The position numbers were made by a program, and so were the translations under genes. Below are positions 7,701-15,390 of a stretch of 64,000 bases of DNA, one piece after another. Each line of letters begins with the position of its first letter. Positions within the stretch are counted from its first letter, which is position 1. Source of the stretch: a virus; IMG/VR virus record IMGVR_UViG_3300010389_003143, positions 1 through 64,000 of that record; one strand, written 5' to 3'. A model generated the notes under the pieces. It had not been told where the DNA came from and ran no database searches. It saw only the letters and a program-made list of their open reading frames with translations.

Positions 7701-8867
7701 ATGGCCACTGAAGCGTCAGGGCTATGGTCGACATTTGTGCATTCCGTAGAAGGCCCTTCTGAAGTTAGCGAGCTTTGGTCTACATTTGTCCACAGCGCTG
7801 AGGGGCCGGGGGAGCTTGGCGGTCTTTGGTCAACGTTCGTACACACAGTTCCAACGATTACGGCGATCATCAGTAACACGCCTGCCACGGGAACGGTAGG
7901 GTCACCCTTCACCTTTATCGGCTCAAGCAGCATAGGCTTATCATACTCATGGACAGTCACGAGCAAGCCAGGAGGCTCTTTTGTTGGAGAGCCTATACCA
8001 TTCCCTGACAATGGTGCGACCACGCCTGTCAATATGACCGACAATGAAGGGCTTTGGCACTTTGAGGGGAATGCAAACGATACATCCGGTAATGCCCGAA
8101 ACGGTACAGTGACAGGAGCAGCGCTCGTAACAGGTTACGTCGGGTCGCAGGCTTATCAGTTTGGAACCAGTGACTATATCGACTTTGGTGCGGCCAGCAC
8201 TTTTCTTTCTGCTCCAGACGACTTCTCGATCTCTATCTGGATCAAGGGTGATGCGGCATGGACTCCTGCTCTCTACGATGCGGTCTTAGGTTTTTCCAAC
8301 TTTTTCACTTGGAATCAGGGCGTTGGGCTTTATTTCACTAACGCGAACACGCTACGGGTATTTGTGGGGGCTTATAACGGATTCTTCACCGAAGGTACGT
8401 TGGGCACTGTAAGCGACTGGAACCACGTTGCAATCACCTACATTGGCGGTACGCTTCGACTCTACATCAATGGAGTAGAAGCATCGAACAATACAGGCGG
8501 AAGCACTCTCACTGGGCTGACCGATGTATTGCAAGTGGGCCGACTTGGGACCTACGGGAACCTTGAGGCAACTCTGGATGAATTTGCCATCTGGAGTCGC
8601 GGCCTGTCTCCTACAGAAGTTGCCGACATCTACTCCCTCCAAACAGGGCCGGTGACAGATGCCGCCAACTTCACCTTCACGCCAGACCTAAATGGAACGT
8701 ATGACGTTCAGCTTGAGGTGAGCGGATACGACGGAGGCGGATTCTCAACGGACACGGCGACTGGTACGTTAGTCGTATCTGCAGTAACAGCAGACTCAAG
8801 GCTGCAAGGCTTTACCGTGCAGGGCTTTGAGCTTCAGGGAAGCGGCTTTAGTCTTTCGAAAAAATAA
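7701..8867 (+). CDS. Fibre/adhesin: triple repeat, PKD-like fold with nested LamG
   Basis: 388 residues. The N-terminus has three copies of 'LWSTFVH' at residues 8, 25 and 42 (17-residue period). A PKD-like domain begins about residue 50 (ISNTPATGTVGSPFTFIGSS, then LSYSWTVTSKPGG). It is interrupted at about residue 92 and resumes about residue 318 with 'ANFTFTPDLNGTYDVQLEVS'. The intervening 220 residues are a LamG domain nearly matching the C-terminal domain of the gene at 579-2645, with the same entry sequence PFPDNGATTP. The last 30 residues have a repeat, 'LQGFTVQGFELQGSGF'. A LamG inserted in a PKD loop is unusual. Likely a virion fibre. Confidence 0.65.
   Translation: MATEASGLWSTFVHSVEGPSEVSELWSTFVHSAEGPGELGGLWSTFVHTVPTITAIISNTPATGTVGSPFTFIGSSSIGLSYSWTVTSKPGGSFVGEPIPFPDNGATTPVNMTDNEGLWHFEGNANDTSGNARNGTVTGAALVTGYVGSQAYQFGTSDYIDFGAASTFLSAPDDFSISIWIKGDAAWTPALYDAVLGFSNFFTWNQGVGLYFTNANTLRVFVGAYNGFFTEGTLGTVSDWNHVAITYIGGTLRLYINGVEASNNTGGSTLTGLTDVLQVGRLGTYGNLEATLDEFAIWSRGLSPTEVADIYSLQTGPVTDAANFTFTPDLNGTYDVQLEVSGYDGGGFSTDTATGTLVVSAVTADSRLQGFTVQGFELQGSGFSLSKK
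7722..7844 (+). repeat. 51-bp tandem coding repeat (LWSTFVH units)
   Basis: Three units spaced 51 bp apart encode LWSTFVH followed by S/T and an acidic Gly-Pro linker. Codons differ between units, so the repeat is conserved more strongly at protein than at DNA level. Confidence 0.7.
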
Positions 8868-8884
8868 ATATAAATATATTTAAA

Positions 8885-9403
8885 CTATCTCTTTAGACTT
8901 CTCTTTAGGAGATATGCGTTTGTTTCGTGAGAATTTGCGGTTGCCATCAAAAAGTCATCTAGGCCAAGAGTCATCTCATTAGACTTGGTGATACTCTCAT
9001 AAGCATCTTCCAGGATCTTTTGCATAAACTCCTCGGACTCTAGCCCTCTCTTTATTGGGCATTCGGTCTCTGCCCATTTTTTGCATAGCATGTGAATCTT
9101 TTCGGTTTGCTCAACCATGTCAACTCCAGCATCATCCTCAAAGCAAACGAGCTTTTCTGCCAGAGTATCTATCTCGTCTTGAACTGACTCGTATAGCCTC
9201 TGGAACATCAGGTGCTCAGAATAAAATGCCATACCACTAGATGTCCAATGGGATGTCTGGTAGCTTATATATTGGGCACGTAGCGATGCAAGAACGTTGC
9301 CAAGATGCTCCTTTAGGCCGCCACCTCTTATTGAGCCTTCTTCTTCCTCTTCTTCTTGAGCCATCTTTAGCATTGATGATTTTCTTGATATTAATTTTTT
9401 CAT
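8885..9403 (-). CDS. dps: Dps-family ferritin-like protein
   Basis: 172 residues from the ATG at 9401-9403, with AGGTGG eight bases upstream; the GTG four codons earlier lies in that site. A four-helix Dps pattern is visible from about residue 30. Candidate ferroxidase ligands are H52 (SHWT), H64 (YSEHLMF), D79 and E83 (DEIDTLAEKL). A usual Asp position four residues after the second His is Gln (Q68), so iron oxidation may be altered. Dps proteins form 12-mers that store iron, bind DNA and protect against peroxide. The poly-Glu stretch at residues 17-22 and the extended C-terminus are non-standard. Phage Dps copies may shield DNA or remove iron. Confidence 0.75.
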   Translation of the reverse strand: MKKLISRKSSMLKMAQEEEEEEGSIRGGGLKEHLGNVLASLRAQYISYQTSHWTSSGMAFYSEHLMFQRLYESVQDEIDTLAEKLVCFEDDAGVDMVEQTEKIHMLCKKWAETECPIKRGLESEEFMQKILEDAYESITKSNEMTLGLDDFLMATANSHETNAYLLKRSLKR

Positions 9404-9438
9404 GTTTTGATCCACCTATTAATAAATAAGATATTAGT

Positions 9439-9600
9439 ATGCGCTTTGGTAAAAAAGACATTTATTTGATGCTGGCCACTCTAAATCTCTGCCTGCTATT
9501 TGTAAGCTTTTCTTTAGAGTCACTAGATATGGCTATATTAAATATGTTATCAATAGCCTGTTTTCTTATAGCGTATGATGCAGAAAATAGAAAGTCTTAA
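9439..9600 (+). CDS. Small two-helix membrane protein
   Basis: 53 residues, MRFGKKDIYLMLATLNLC onwards, with two hydrophobic segments at about residues 9-25 and 30-47 and a charged tail (DAENRKS). No good ribosome site is seen upstream of the ATG, but the gene fills an otherwise empty gap. Length, double transmembrane pattern and position resemble small phage membrane proteins. Function unknown. Confidence 0.5.
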   Translation: MRFGKKDIYLMLATLNLCLLFVSFSLESLDMAILNMLSIACFLIAYDAENRKS

Positions 9601-9608
9601 TAAATTTT

Positions 9609-9821
9609 TTATTTACCAAAAAGATTGAGTTGCCCAGATGGTCTTCGGGGCTTTGCCTTATCTATATCATCATAGAGCAAGGACTTCATTCCTTCTGGAC
9701 GACCTGTTGGCTCTTCCGGCTCCGGCACCCTTGCCCCGTCGTCTTTTCTGGCTTTGCTTAACTCAAGCGATCTCTTCCATTTCGCAAATATGGCCTCTTT
9801 GTTTGATTCTTTATTAAACAT
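9609..9821 (-). CDS. Small charged unknown protein
   Basis: 70 residues, strongly charged and proline-rich in the middle (VPEPEEPTGRPEG), ending in PSGQLNLFGK. Predicted mostly disordered. No recognised family and only a weak ribosome site. Retained because it is collinear with the neighbouring minus-strand genes and no better frame exists here. Confidence 0.45.
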   Translation of the reverse strand: MFNKESNKEAIFAKWKRSLELSKARKDDGARVPEPEEPTGRPEGMKSLLYDDIDKAKPRRPSGQLNLFGK

Positions 9822-9865
9822 AGAATTTGCAAGAATGCTTTTAAACCTGATATCGTGTCTATCAT

Positions 9866-9979
9866 CTATTTTGTTTTATAGAAGGAATCTCGAAGCCAAC
9901 TACGAAATTCCCGTGGGTAAGGTTTTCCGGAAGAAGCTGCTTTGAGTAGCTCAGTCAATTTATCCAAACGACTAGACAT
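9866..9979 (-). CDS. 37-residue protein related to the SOD tail
   Basis: A 37-codon frame starting two bases after the stop of the gene at 9982. Its N-terminus, MSSRLDKLTELLKAASSG, closely resembles the last residues of the superoxide dismutase two genes upstream (SSRLDRLSKLLKKASEGS). The rest is basic and aromatic (FRSWLRDSFYKTK). There is no evident Shine-Dalgarno, so translation would depend on coupling. The shared motif is the main argument that it is real. Confidence 0.45.
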   Translation of the reverse strand: MSSRLDKLTELLKAASSGKPYPREFRSWLRDSFYKTK

Positions 9980-9981
9980 GG

Positions 9982-11343
9982 TTAGTTTAATCTTGTCATA
10001 GCAGATAACAAGTGTTCGTAAATGCCTATTTCTTTTTTTATTGCAGATAGAATAACTTCTTTTTTATCTGAATTATTTTCTTTATTTGCTTTTTCAATCA
10101 TCCCTTTTATTTCTTCTTTTTTGTCATTCAACCTTTTTGCAAGACTGCCTTTATCACTATCCTTTCTTTTTTCATCATAATACTCAATTATATCATCTAA
10201 TAAAAAGCTTTCATTTAAAAGAGGAATGTAGCTTAGAAAAAGCTCTGAAAAATACTCTAAATTATCATCTTTTTTATACTGTTTATATTGTTCTTTTAAA
10301 AATTCATTATCATTTTCATAGTCAGCATATATATTTTTTAATAATTCAGAATAATCTAGATCTAACAAAGTTTTTAATTTCTTTAATTTTTCTGCATCTC
10401 CATATTCAGACATTTCAATATAAAGCTCAACAGGTTTAATATAACGATTAAAAGCAATAATCATTGATGACTTTATATCTGCGGAAAGATCCAAAAGTTC
10501 TTCTTCTGACATAAAGGATAGTAAATCAAATAAACTAATGCTTCCTGCTGGTCCCGGGTCATATCCAGGCTCTTCTATTGCTCTTTCTCTATCTAGTTTT
10601 TCAATTATAGACTCTCTTCTGTTTTCTTCCAAAAGCTCATTAAAAGCTTCTTCCATAAGGTCTCTTTGATCGCTAGAATCTAAAACACTTAAGTTATTTT
10701 TGTCAGATTGTCTTTCATCACCTAAGAAGAGAGTATCACCTCCAGATAATCGTTCGTTACGAAGATATTCTCTAACTTTTCTTTTGTAACGTTCTTCTAG
10801 CCGCTCTTGATCTGGAGCATGACTTAGCCTTTCCTTTATAGCCTCATACATAGCTGGCTCTGTATACATAAGCTCTTGACCTTCTTCGGTCTCTCTAACA
10901 AATCTCTCAAGATCGGAGTTGGATCTTAAATTTCTGTCTCTTATAGTATCGAAAACATATTTTTTAAAGAAAGCTTCATTTATACCTTCTGATTCTACTT
11001 TTTTCAAAACCCATTCAACTTTAGATTTAAGATCCTGTGGATAACTCCATAATTCCTCATCATCAAAACTAACTGCATTTGGACCTTTAGGTTCAGGGGG
11101 TTGATTAAAGTTTATTTGAGGATAAGTTTTCTCAAGATTATCCATTGCGTTTTGAGCTGCATTACGCTCACCATCAGTGGTAGCTCCGTCCCTTAGCGCT
11201 TTCACCTTATTATATTTTTCTATTAATTTTTTTCGAGAAATCTTTTCTGAAGATAATTTTATTAAGCCAAAAACATTTATAGCTTCTTTTTCTAAATTAT
11301 TATTAAATAAATAAGAAAATAAATTAAAGATTTTATTATACAT
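9982..11343 (-). CDS. Large charged KEA-hairpin protein
   Basis: 453 residues, starting 8 bp inside the 3' end of the SOD gene. The N-terminal hairpin at residues 5-31 reads 'IFNLFSYLFNNNLEKEAINV', then FGLIKLS. The remainder is almost entirely charged alpha-helix (Glu, Lys, Asp, Leu), for example the region around 190-260 and the helical tail from 350. No enzyme motif is seen. It could be a scaffold or internal head protein; long acidic/basic helical proteins are common there. Function unknown. Confidence 0.65.
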   Translation of the reverse strand: MYNKIFNLFSYLFNNNLEKEAINVFGLIKLSSEKISRKKLIEKYNKVKALRDGATTDGERNAAQNAMDNLEKTYPQINFNQPPEPKGPNAVSFDDEELWSYPQDLKSKVEWVLKKVESEGINEAFFKKYVFDTIRDRNLRSNSDLERFVRETEEGQELMYTEPAMYEAIKERLSHAPDQERLEERYKRKVREYLRNERLSGGDTLFLGDERQSDKNNLSVLDSSDQRDLMEEAFNELLEENRRESIIEKLDRERAIEEPGYDPGPAGSISLFDLLSFMSEEELLDLSADIKSSMIIAFNRYIKPVELYIEMSEYGDAEKLKKLKTLLDLDYSELLKNIYADYENDNEFLKEQYKQYKKDDNLEYFSELFLSYIPLLNESFLLDDIIEYYDEKRKDSDKGSLAKRLNDKKEEIKGMIEKANKENNSDKKEVILSAIKKEIGIYEHLLSAMTRLN

Positions 11344-11911
11344 CTTTACTTCCTTCAGATGCTTTCTTTAAAAGTTTACTTAATCGATCTAATCGACTAG
11401 ATTTAGTTAGATTTATTCTATCATTTACTACAGACCAATCAATTATTCGCCATATATTTTTTAGGTACTTTGATTTGTCACTCTGATAATCAAGAGCCCA
11501 GGCGTGTTCCCACCAGTCAACGAGAAGAACAATGTCTCTTTTAATCTGATGATTTTTTATTGTTTTGATTTTTCCATCTTTGGCCAAGTAAACCCAACCG
11601 GACCCTTGGATAGACATGGCAACTTTTGTAAATTCTTCTTTAAAAGAATCAAATGAACCAAAGTTATCTTCTATTAGCTCTAGGCTGGATCCGACTGGTT
11701 TGTTTGCACCCTTCGGCGGCTTTAGCTGAGGAAAAAATAAATTATGCAAGAAGGCTCCGGCTTCGTTAAAGCCAGAGTCTCCCTCTTCTGCGTTGAAGCG
11801 CTTTACATAGCCCGCAGCAAGCTTATCCCTGTGATACTTAAGGGTATCTTCTGACATAACTGGCGCTAAATCAGAATAGTTATAATTTATTTTTTCCAGA
11901 GTTAGTTTCAT
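11336..11911 (-). CDS. sodB: Fe/Mn superoxide dismutase with extra C-terminal helix
   Basis: 191 residues. All four metal ligands of the Fe/Mn-SOD family are present: H27 (KYHRDKL), H56 (FLHNLFF), D132 and H136 (DWWEHAW). The family motif GSGWVYL is also present. SOD converts superoxide to peroxide and oxygen. After the normal end there is a tail of about 20 residues, 'SSRLDRLSKLLKKASEGS', that is not part of the usual fold and recurs in a 37-residue gene downstream. The gene starts in an ATGA overlap with the HAD-2H gene. It may protect phage functions in a stressed host. Metal preference cannot be decided from the motif alone. Confidence 0.85.
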   Translation of the reverse strand: MKLTLEKINYNYSDLAPVMSEDTLKYHRDKLAAGYVKRFNAEEGDSGFNEAGAFLHNLFFPQLKPPKGANKPVGSSLELIEDNFGSFDSFKEEFTKVAMSIQGSGWVYLAKDGKIKTIKNHQIKRDIVLLVDWWEHAWALDYQSDKSKYLKNIWRIIDWSVVNDRINLTKSSRLDRLSKLLKKASEGSKDV

Positions 11912-12975
11912 GCTCTCTTCAGCATCCTAGGGTAGGCGTCAACTATGCCGCTTATTTCAAATTCATCGACAGGGTTATATTCTCTAGATATTAAATCATT
12001 ACTATATTTTGCACCAACCGATTTATCATGAGTTATTGTTACATGTGGTTTGCTTTCACCCAAATAGGGTATCTCTGGCGGCAAGGAAACAATTGCAGCT
12101 TGGCCCTTGTCGTCTTCGGCATAACCCACTACAGTTGCAGAAACCTTTTGTCCAATTAAATTAATCCACTCAGGAGATTCCATCATTTCGATGGTTGGCG
12201 CAAATGCCAGCGTAACATGATCATTTTTTATTTCATCATGTTTAAGTGAGAAGTTTTCAATTATCTTTGATTTACTAGATGAGTCCAAAAATATTCCAAT
12301 ATAAGTAGGCTTCTTTTTTGCCTCAACTTTAGAGAACGAATATTCATCACATAAGGGCTTCATAGCACTGGTGTTTACGGTTGTTATCTCAACCTTTTTG
12401 CCCATTTTTTCAAAAATTCTCTTAAAGTGCTGAAGGTGGCTCGGTCTATCATCCCAGATCTTAACCTTTTTGATGGTGGGATATTTGTTTAAATAACCTA
12501 TAGCAGTTTTAAGCTTTCCTGCCATAGTGTTCTTGACGGTGCTAAGGTGAACTTCATCAAAATTAAGGCCGGCTTGCTGCAAAAGATCTGGCACACGATA
12601 ACGAAACGCAGTAGGCTTTTCCTTACCCTTTTTTCCGACTACCTCTTTTCGGCCTGTCATCATAATTGCCCAAACATTTGGGTTAGAAATAGATTTCTTT
12701 GCGGAATCTACAGTTGATGATATCCACCACTCCTGCCCCGGATCAGATGGGACACAGGGTGGCGTTAGGCTTGCCGGATCACTCCACCAATCCCCGTCCC
12801 ATACAGCAGGGCTCTGAGGGCTTCTAAAAAGAGTGCCATCGAAATCATATATATGCAACTCGTCATCCGCAGGCTCAGCCTGAGCGGACTTTAGAATAAA
12901 GCCTATAGCCTTAGACTCTTTTTTAAATCCCATTTTTTCAAGAGATTTCTTTAAAATTTTTAAGGCTATCTTCAT
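11908..12975 (-). CDS. HAD phosphatase - 2H phosphoesterase fusion (RNA-repair-like) with KEA hairpin
   Basis: 355 residues from the ATG at 12973-12975 (GGAGG five bases upstream). Residues 1-31 are a KEA hairpin (ALKILKKSLEKMGFKKES, then IGFILKSA). Next comes a HAD domain with nucleophile motif DFDGT (44-48) and DDRPSH (175-180), of the type found in Swiss-army-knife RNA-repair proteins and T4 Pnkp-like phosphatases. The C-terminal part has paired H-x-T motifs, HVTL (253) and HVTI (311), diagnostic of 2H phosphodiesterases (LigT/CPDase). Together these would process 3'-phosphate or 2',3'-cyclic phosphate RNA ends, for example after tRNA cleavage by host defences. No ligase or kinase is fused. 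Confidence 0.75.
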   Translation of the reverse strand: MKIALKILKKSLEKMGFKKESKAIGFILKSAQAEPADDELHIYDFDGTLFRSPQSPAVWDGDWWSDPASLTPPCVPSDPGQEWWISSTVDSAKKSISNPNVWAIMMTGRKEVVGKKGKEKPTAFRYRVPDLLQQAGLNFDEVHLSTVKNTMAGKLKTAIGYLNKYPTIKKVKIWDDRPSHLQHFKRIFEKMGKKVEITTVNTSAMKPLCDEYSFSKVEAKKKPTYIGIFLDSSSKSKIIENFSLKHDEIKNDHVTLAFAPTIEMMESPEWINLIGQKVSATVVGYAEDDKGQAAIVSLPPEIPYLGESKPHVTITHDKSVGAKYSNDLISREYNPVDEFEISGIVDAYPRMLKRA

Positions 12976-12997
12976 TATGCCTCCAAAGAAACCTGGA

Positions 12998-13738
12998 TTA
13001 CTCAACTTCGGTGAGGTTAAACTTGTACTTCTTACCGGTGTTGCGGTTAATTAGGAATAGATCTTCTGCGCCCTCCTGAATCGACCAATGGCCACTGGTC
13101 CCATCTACTTCATTCTGACGGCCTGCGTTATTAAGGTTGATGTCGCCAACCAAAAGGTTTGGCGTTTTGATCTGATCGCCCTCTGCTTTAATCCAAGTGT
13201 CTCCAATGTACATTGAATTGCTAGACAGATAGAAGTGACGAACTTTATATTCTGCACTGCCAATATCAAATTGAGCATTAGCGCTAGGAATAATGTGGCC
13301 GCTTGTATCATTCCACTGTGTGAACTGCTTAATTGGAGCAACCTGAACATCTACGGGGCTTGGATTGCCTGCCTGTACAAGCGTATCTCTCTGGTTTGTA
13401 CCGTCGCTTACGTCCCCATCAATCATTACCGCATTAGCCCTTGGGAAAACAAAGAGAGAATCACCTGCGTTAGAAACCTGGAAATAGACGGCCTGATTCG
13501 TATCCCAGGCAAAGCCTGTTCCATCCTCCATTAACGTACCAGAGGTAAAGCTCTGGTGAGATACCCATGTATCATTTTCATCATAAAACCAAATGGTATA
13601 AGGCGCGGTGGAAAAAACATAAAAGCCAACCTGGCTTATCGCAGGCTGAATGCCTATCGCTCCAGTGGGTGCTGCAGTTCCAATAAGGCCAGCGTCTGTG
13701 CCCTCGGTAATTTTTAATTTTGAATTTAAAGTAGTCAA
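12998..13738 (-). CDS. Tail fibre protein (T4-like cyanophage type)
   Basis: 246 residues. The C-terminal half has the segments 'FDIGSAEYKVRHFYLSSNSM', YIGDTWI, LLVGDINLNN and 'GKKYKFNLTEVE', a fibre module I recognise from T4-like marine phages. The N-terminal half is beta-rich, with 'PYTIWFYDENDTW' and 'LFVFPRANAVMIDGD'. No signal or transmembrane segment. It is probably a short tail fibre or a fibre-tip component. It stands upstream of the HAD-2H gene on the same strand. Confidence 0.65.
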   Translation of the reverse strand: MTTLNSKLKITEGTDAGLIGTAAPTGAIGIQPAISQVGFYVFSTAPYTIWFYDENDTWVSHQSFTSGTLMEDGTGFAWDTNQAVYFQVSNAGDSLFVFPRANAVMIDGDVSDGTNQRDTLVQAGNPSPVDVQVAPIKQFTQWNDTSGHIIPSANAQFDIGSAEYKVRHFYLSSNSMYIGDTWIKAEGDQIKTPNLLVGDINLNNAGRQNEVDGTSGHWSIQEGAEDLFLINRNTGKKYKFNLTEVE

Positions 13739-13788
13739 GATAATCTCCTAGATTTTTATTATTATATTTTACCTATATGTAGGTTAAA

Positions 13789-14004
13789 GTGACGTTAGAT
13801 TTGCACGGAAAAACGCATTCAGATGCCAAGTTAGCTATAGAATTTTTCTTAAATGATGCAGACTACCCGGTCTACATAATAACCGGAAATAGTAATAGCA
13901 TGAAGAAGATTTTAGAAAAAGAGATTAGAAAGAGAGGCCTTTACGCTTATTATCTGAACCCAAACAATCTGGGGAAAATATTTATTTCGGATAAGCAGCT
14001 CTAG
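13789..14004 (+). CDS. Stand-alone Smr-domain protein
   Basis: 71 residues from a GTG start, AGG six bases upstream. It contains the Smr (small MutS-related) signatures: N-terminal 'LDLHGKTHSDA' followed by a helix, then 'VYIITGNSNS' and a final 'GKIFI' strand. Smr domains nick or cleave nucleic acids; in bacteria and eukaryotes several act as RNA endonucleases at stalled ribosomes. This one is near minimal length, with no extra domain, and the usual G-x-G-x-H loop reads GNSNS, so activity is uncertain. It lies alone on the plus strand and overlaps the next minus gene by 4 bp tail to tail. Confidence 0.65.
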   Translation: MTLDLHGKTHSDAKLAIEFFLNDADYPVYIITGNSNSMKKILEKEIRKRGLYAYYLNPNNLGKIFISDKQL

Positions 14005-14270
14005 AGCCTATCAAAATAAAACTTTAATATGCATCTTTTTGCCAAATCAGTAGATAGATTGCTTATTTTTATTTCGGGCATCGATCGTTCCGGCGCGATA
14101 TAGAGGACGCCGTTTGGACAATCCATTATTCCTGGACTGAGCTGGGAAAAGAATACTCCCTCTTCTTTTGATGAATTAGATATAAATAAGCACCAATTAA
14201 TTGGCCTCCTGGCCTCTATTGGCTCTGGGATAAATCCTAGATCTTTAAAAAAATATCTAGTCATGCTCAT
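14001..14270 (-). CDS. Small unknown protein
   Basis: 89 residues with an alternating strand/helix pattern (INWCLFISNSSKEEGVFF, then GVLYIAPERSMPEIKISN). No family recognised. A weak ribosome site and two nearby ATG codons leave the start uncertain by two residues. It is collinear with the downstream minus-strand array of accessory proteins. Confidence 0.5.
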   Translation of the reverse strand: MSMTRYFFKDLGFIPEPIEARRPINWCLFISNSSKEEGVFFSQLSPGIMDCPNGVLYIAPERSMPEIKISNLSTDLAKRCILKFYFDRL

Positions 14271-14286
14271 ATTTTACTTATGCTAC

Positions 14287-15387
14287 TCATTCTTTTTCGT
14301 TTAATCTGAGATTTAAGCTTTGATATTCTTCAAACTCAGCTATTGCATCTTCTATCGAAGCAGCTTTATTTCCAGGCGGCCTAAACCCAAGCTTCCAAAA
14401 TAGAGCTAGTGAGCCTAGATTGCTTACTTGTGCCGAAATTTCATCTGACCCATAATGTGAAATAACAGCTTCTATTAGCCTAGAGCCTATTCCCTCTCTT
14501 CTTCTGTTTTCACTTACAAAAAAGTTAGAGACAGAATGAGCCCCTTGCGCCCACTCGCTATTTTCGGATATATCTACATAAGCTGATCCATCAGAATTGT
14601 CTAGAGAAAACCTTATGTGGTCGTCATGCTCACTTCTTTTGACATCATCTTCAGAGAGCTTTATTATATTATTTAAGTAAATAGATTCTTTTTCAAAACC
14701 TTTTTCCAGAAAAGCAGCTAATGCCTCTAGCTTTTTTAAAATTTCATCTTCTGAACTTTCGCTTATATCACCAAGTATGTCTTCAGAAGATCTAGGGAAC
14801 AATTCCTGCTGAGGATTCTGCTTTTCTTTTTTTATATATTGCTCTATTAGCCACTTTTTATATCCATGAGTATTTTTTCGCTTTAAGGGATATGCTCCTT
14901 TTCTCTTTATGTATCTTAAAAGCTTTTTTCCGGTTAGAATGATGTCTGCAGGTGCGCCTTCTGTAGAGAACCAATCTTCTGGCTCTACTGCAATTAGAGG
15001 GTTTTTCGTTTCATACTCTATATCTTCTCGCATATAGTGCCATGCATCTTCGTCAGCTGGTCTTTTTTGAAAATACTCTTCGCCATCTTTTATTATAACA
15101 ATCATCCCGTGGTTTACAATGTCGTCCTCAGTTATATCCCATGTAGACTTTCTTATCTTGTAAGAGATATGCTGCATCATAGCGTAAGTAGCCATATCAA
15201 GCCTGGATTTGTCTGCTGCAAAAACAAGGCCATGGTCATCCATGCTCTCCTCTTCCCAGTCAAGACCTGTTCCGTGGAGAATCTCTTCTACCCATCGTCC
15301 GACTTGCGGCTCTAAACCATATCTTTCTATGGAATCTTTATTGTCAACTATAGTGCCGTGATAAAGTGTGTAAGATAGCTTTATCAT
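14287..15387 (-). CDS. ART-like domain - KEA hairpin - GNAT acetyltransferase fusion
   Basis: 366 residues in three parts. Residues 1-165 begin 'YTLYHGTIVDNKDSIERYGL' and continue with GLVFAADKSRLDMATYA, the His/Tyr-Gly-Thr start and following helix of ADP-ribosyltransferase-like folds. Residues 216-246 are a KEA hairpin ('LEALAAFLEKGFEKESIY', then LNNIIKLS). Residues 255-345 are a GNAT acetyltransferase: 'VSNFFVSENRRREGIGSRLI' is the acetyl-CoA loop (R/Q-x-x-G-x-G/A), followed by 'NLGSLALFWKLGF'. Such a fusion could modify host proteins in two ways. T4 packages ARTs in its head, which is relevant to the hairpin. The ART assignment is moderate, the GNAT call firm. Confidence 0.65.
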   Translation of the reverse strand: MIKLSYTLYHGTIVDNKDSIERYGLEPQVGRWVEEILHGTGLDWEEESMDDHGLVFAADKSRLDMATYAMMQHISYKIRKSTWDITEDDIVNHGMIVIIKDGEEYFQKRPADEDAWHYMREDIEYETKNPLIAVEPEDWFSTEGAPADIILTGKKLLRYIKRKGAYPLKRKNTHGYKKWLIEQYIKKEKQNPQQELFPRSSEDILGDISESSEDEILKKLEALAAFLEKGFEKESIYLNNIIKLSEDDVKRSEHDDHIRFSLDNSDGSAYVDISENSEWAQGAHSVSNFFVSENRRREGIGSRLIEAVISHYGSDEISAQVSNLGSLALFWKLGFRPPGNKAASIEDAIAEFEEYQSLNLRLNEKE

Positions 15388-15390
15388 AGC

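Noticed and set aside
8869-8876. TATAAATA, the T4-type late promoter sequence
   Set aside because: It lies at the end of a fibre gene in an AT-rich convergent region with no plus-strand gene close downstream except a 53-codon one; I do not see a consistent set of such sites elsewhere.
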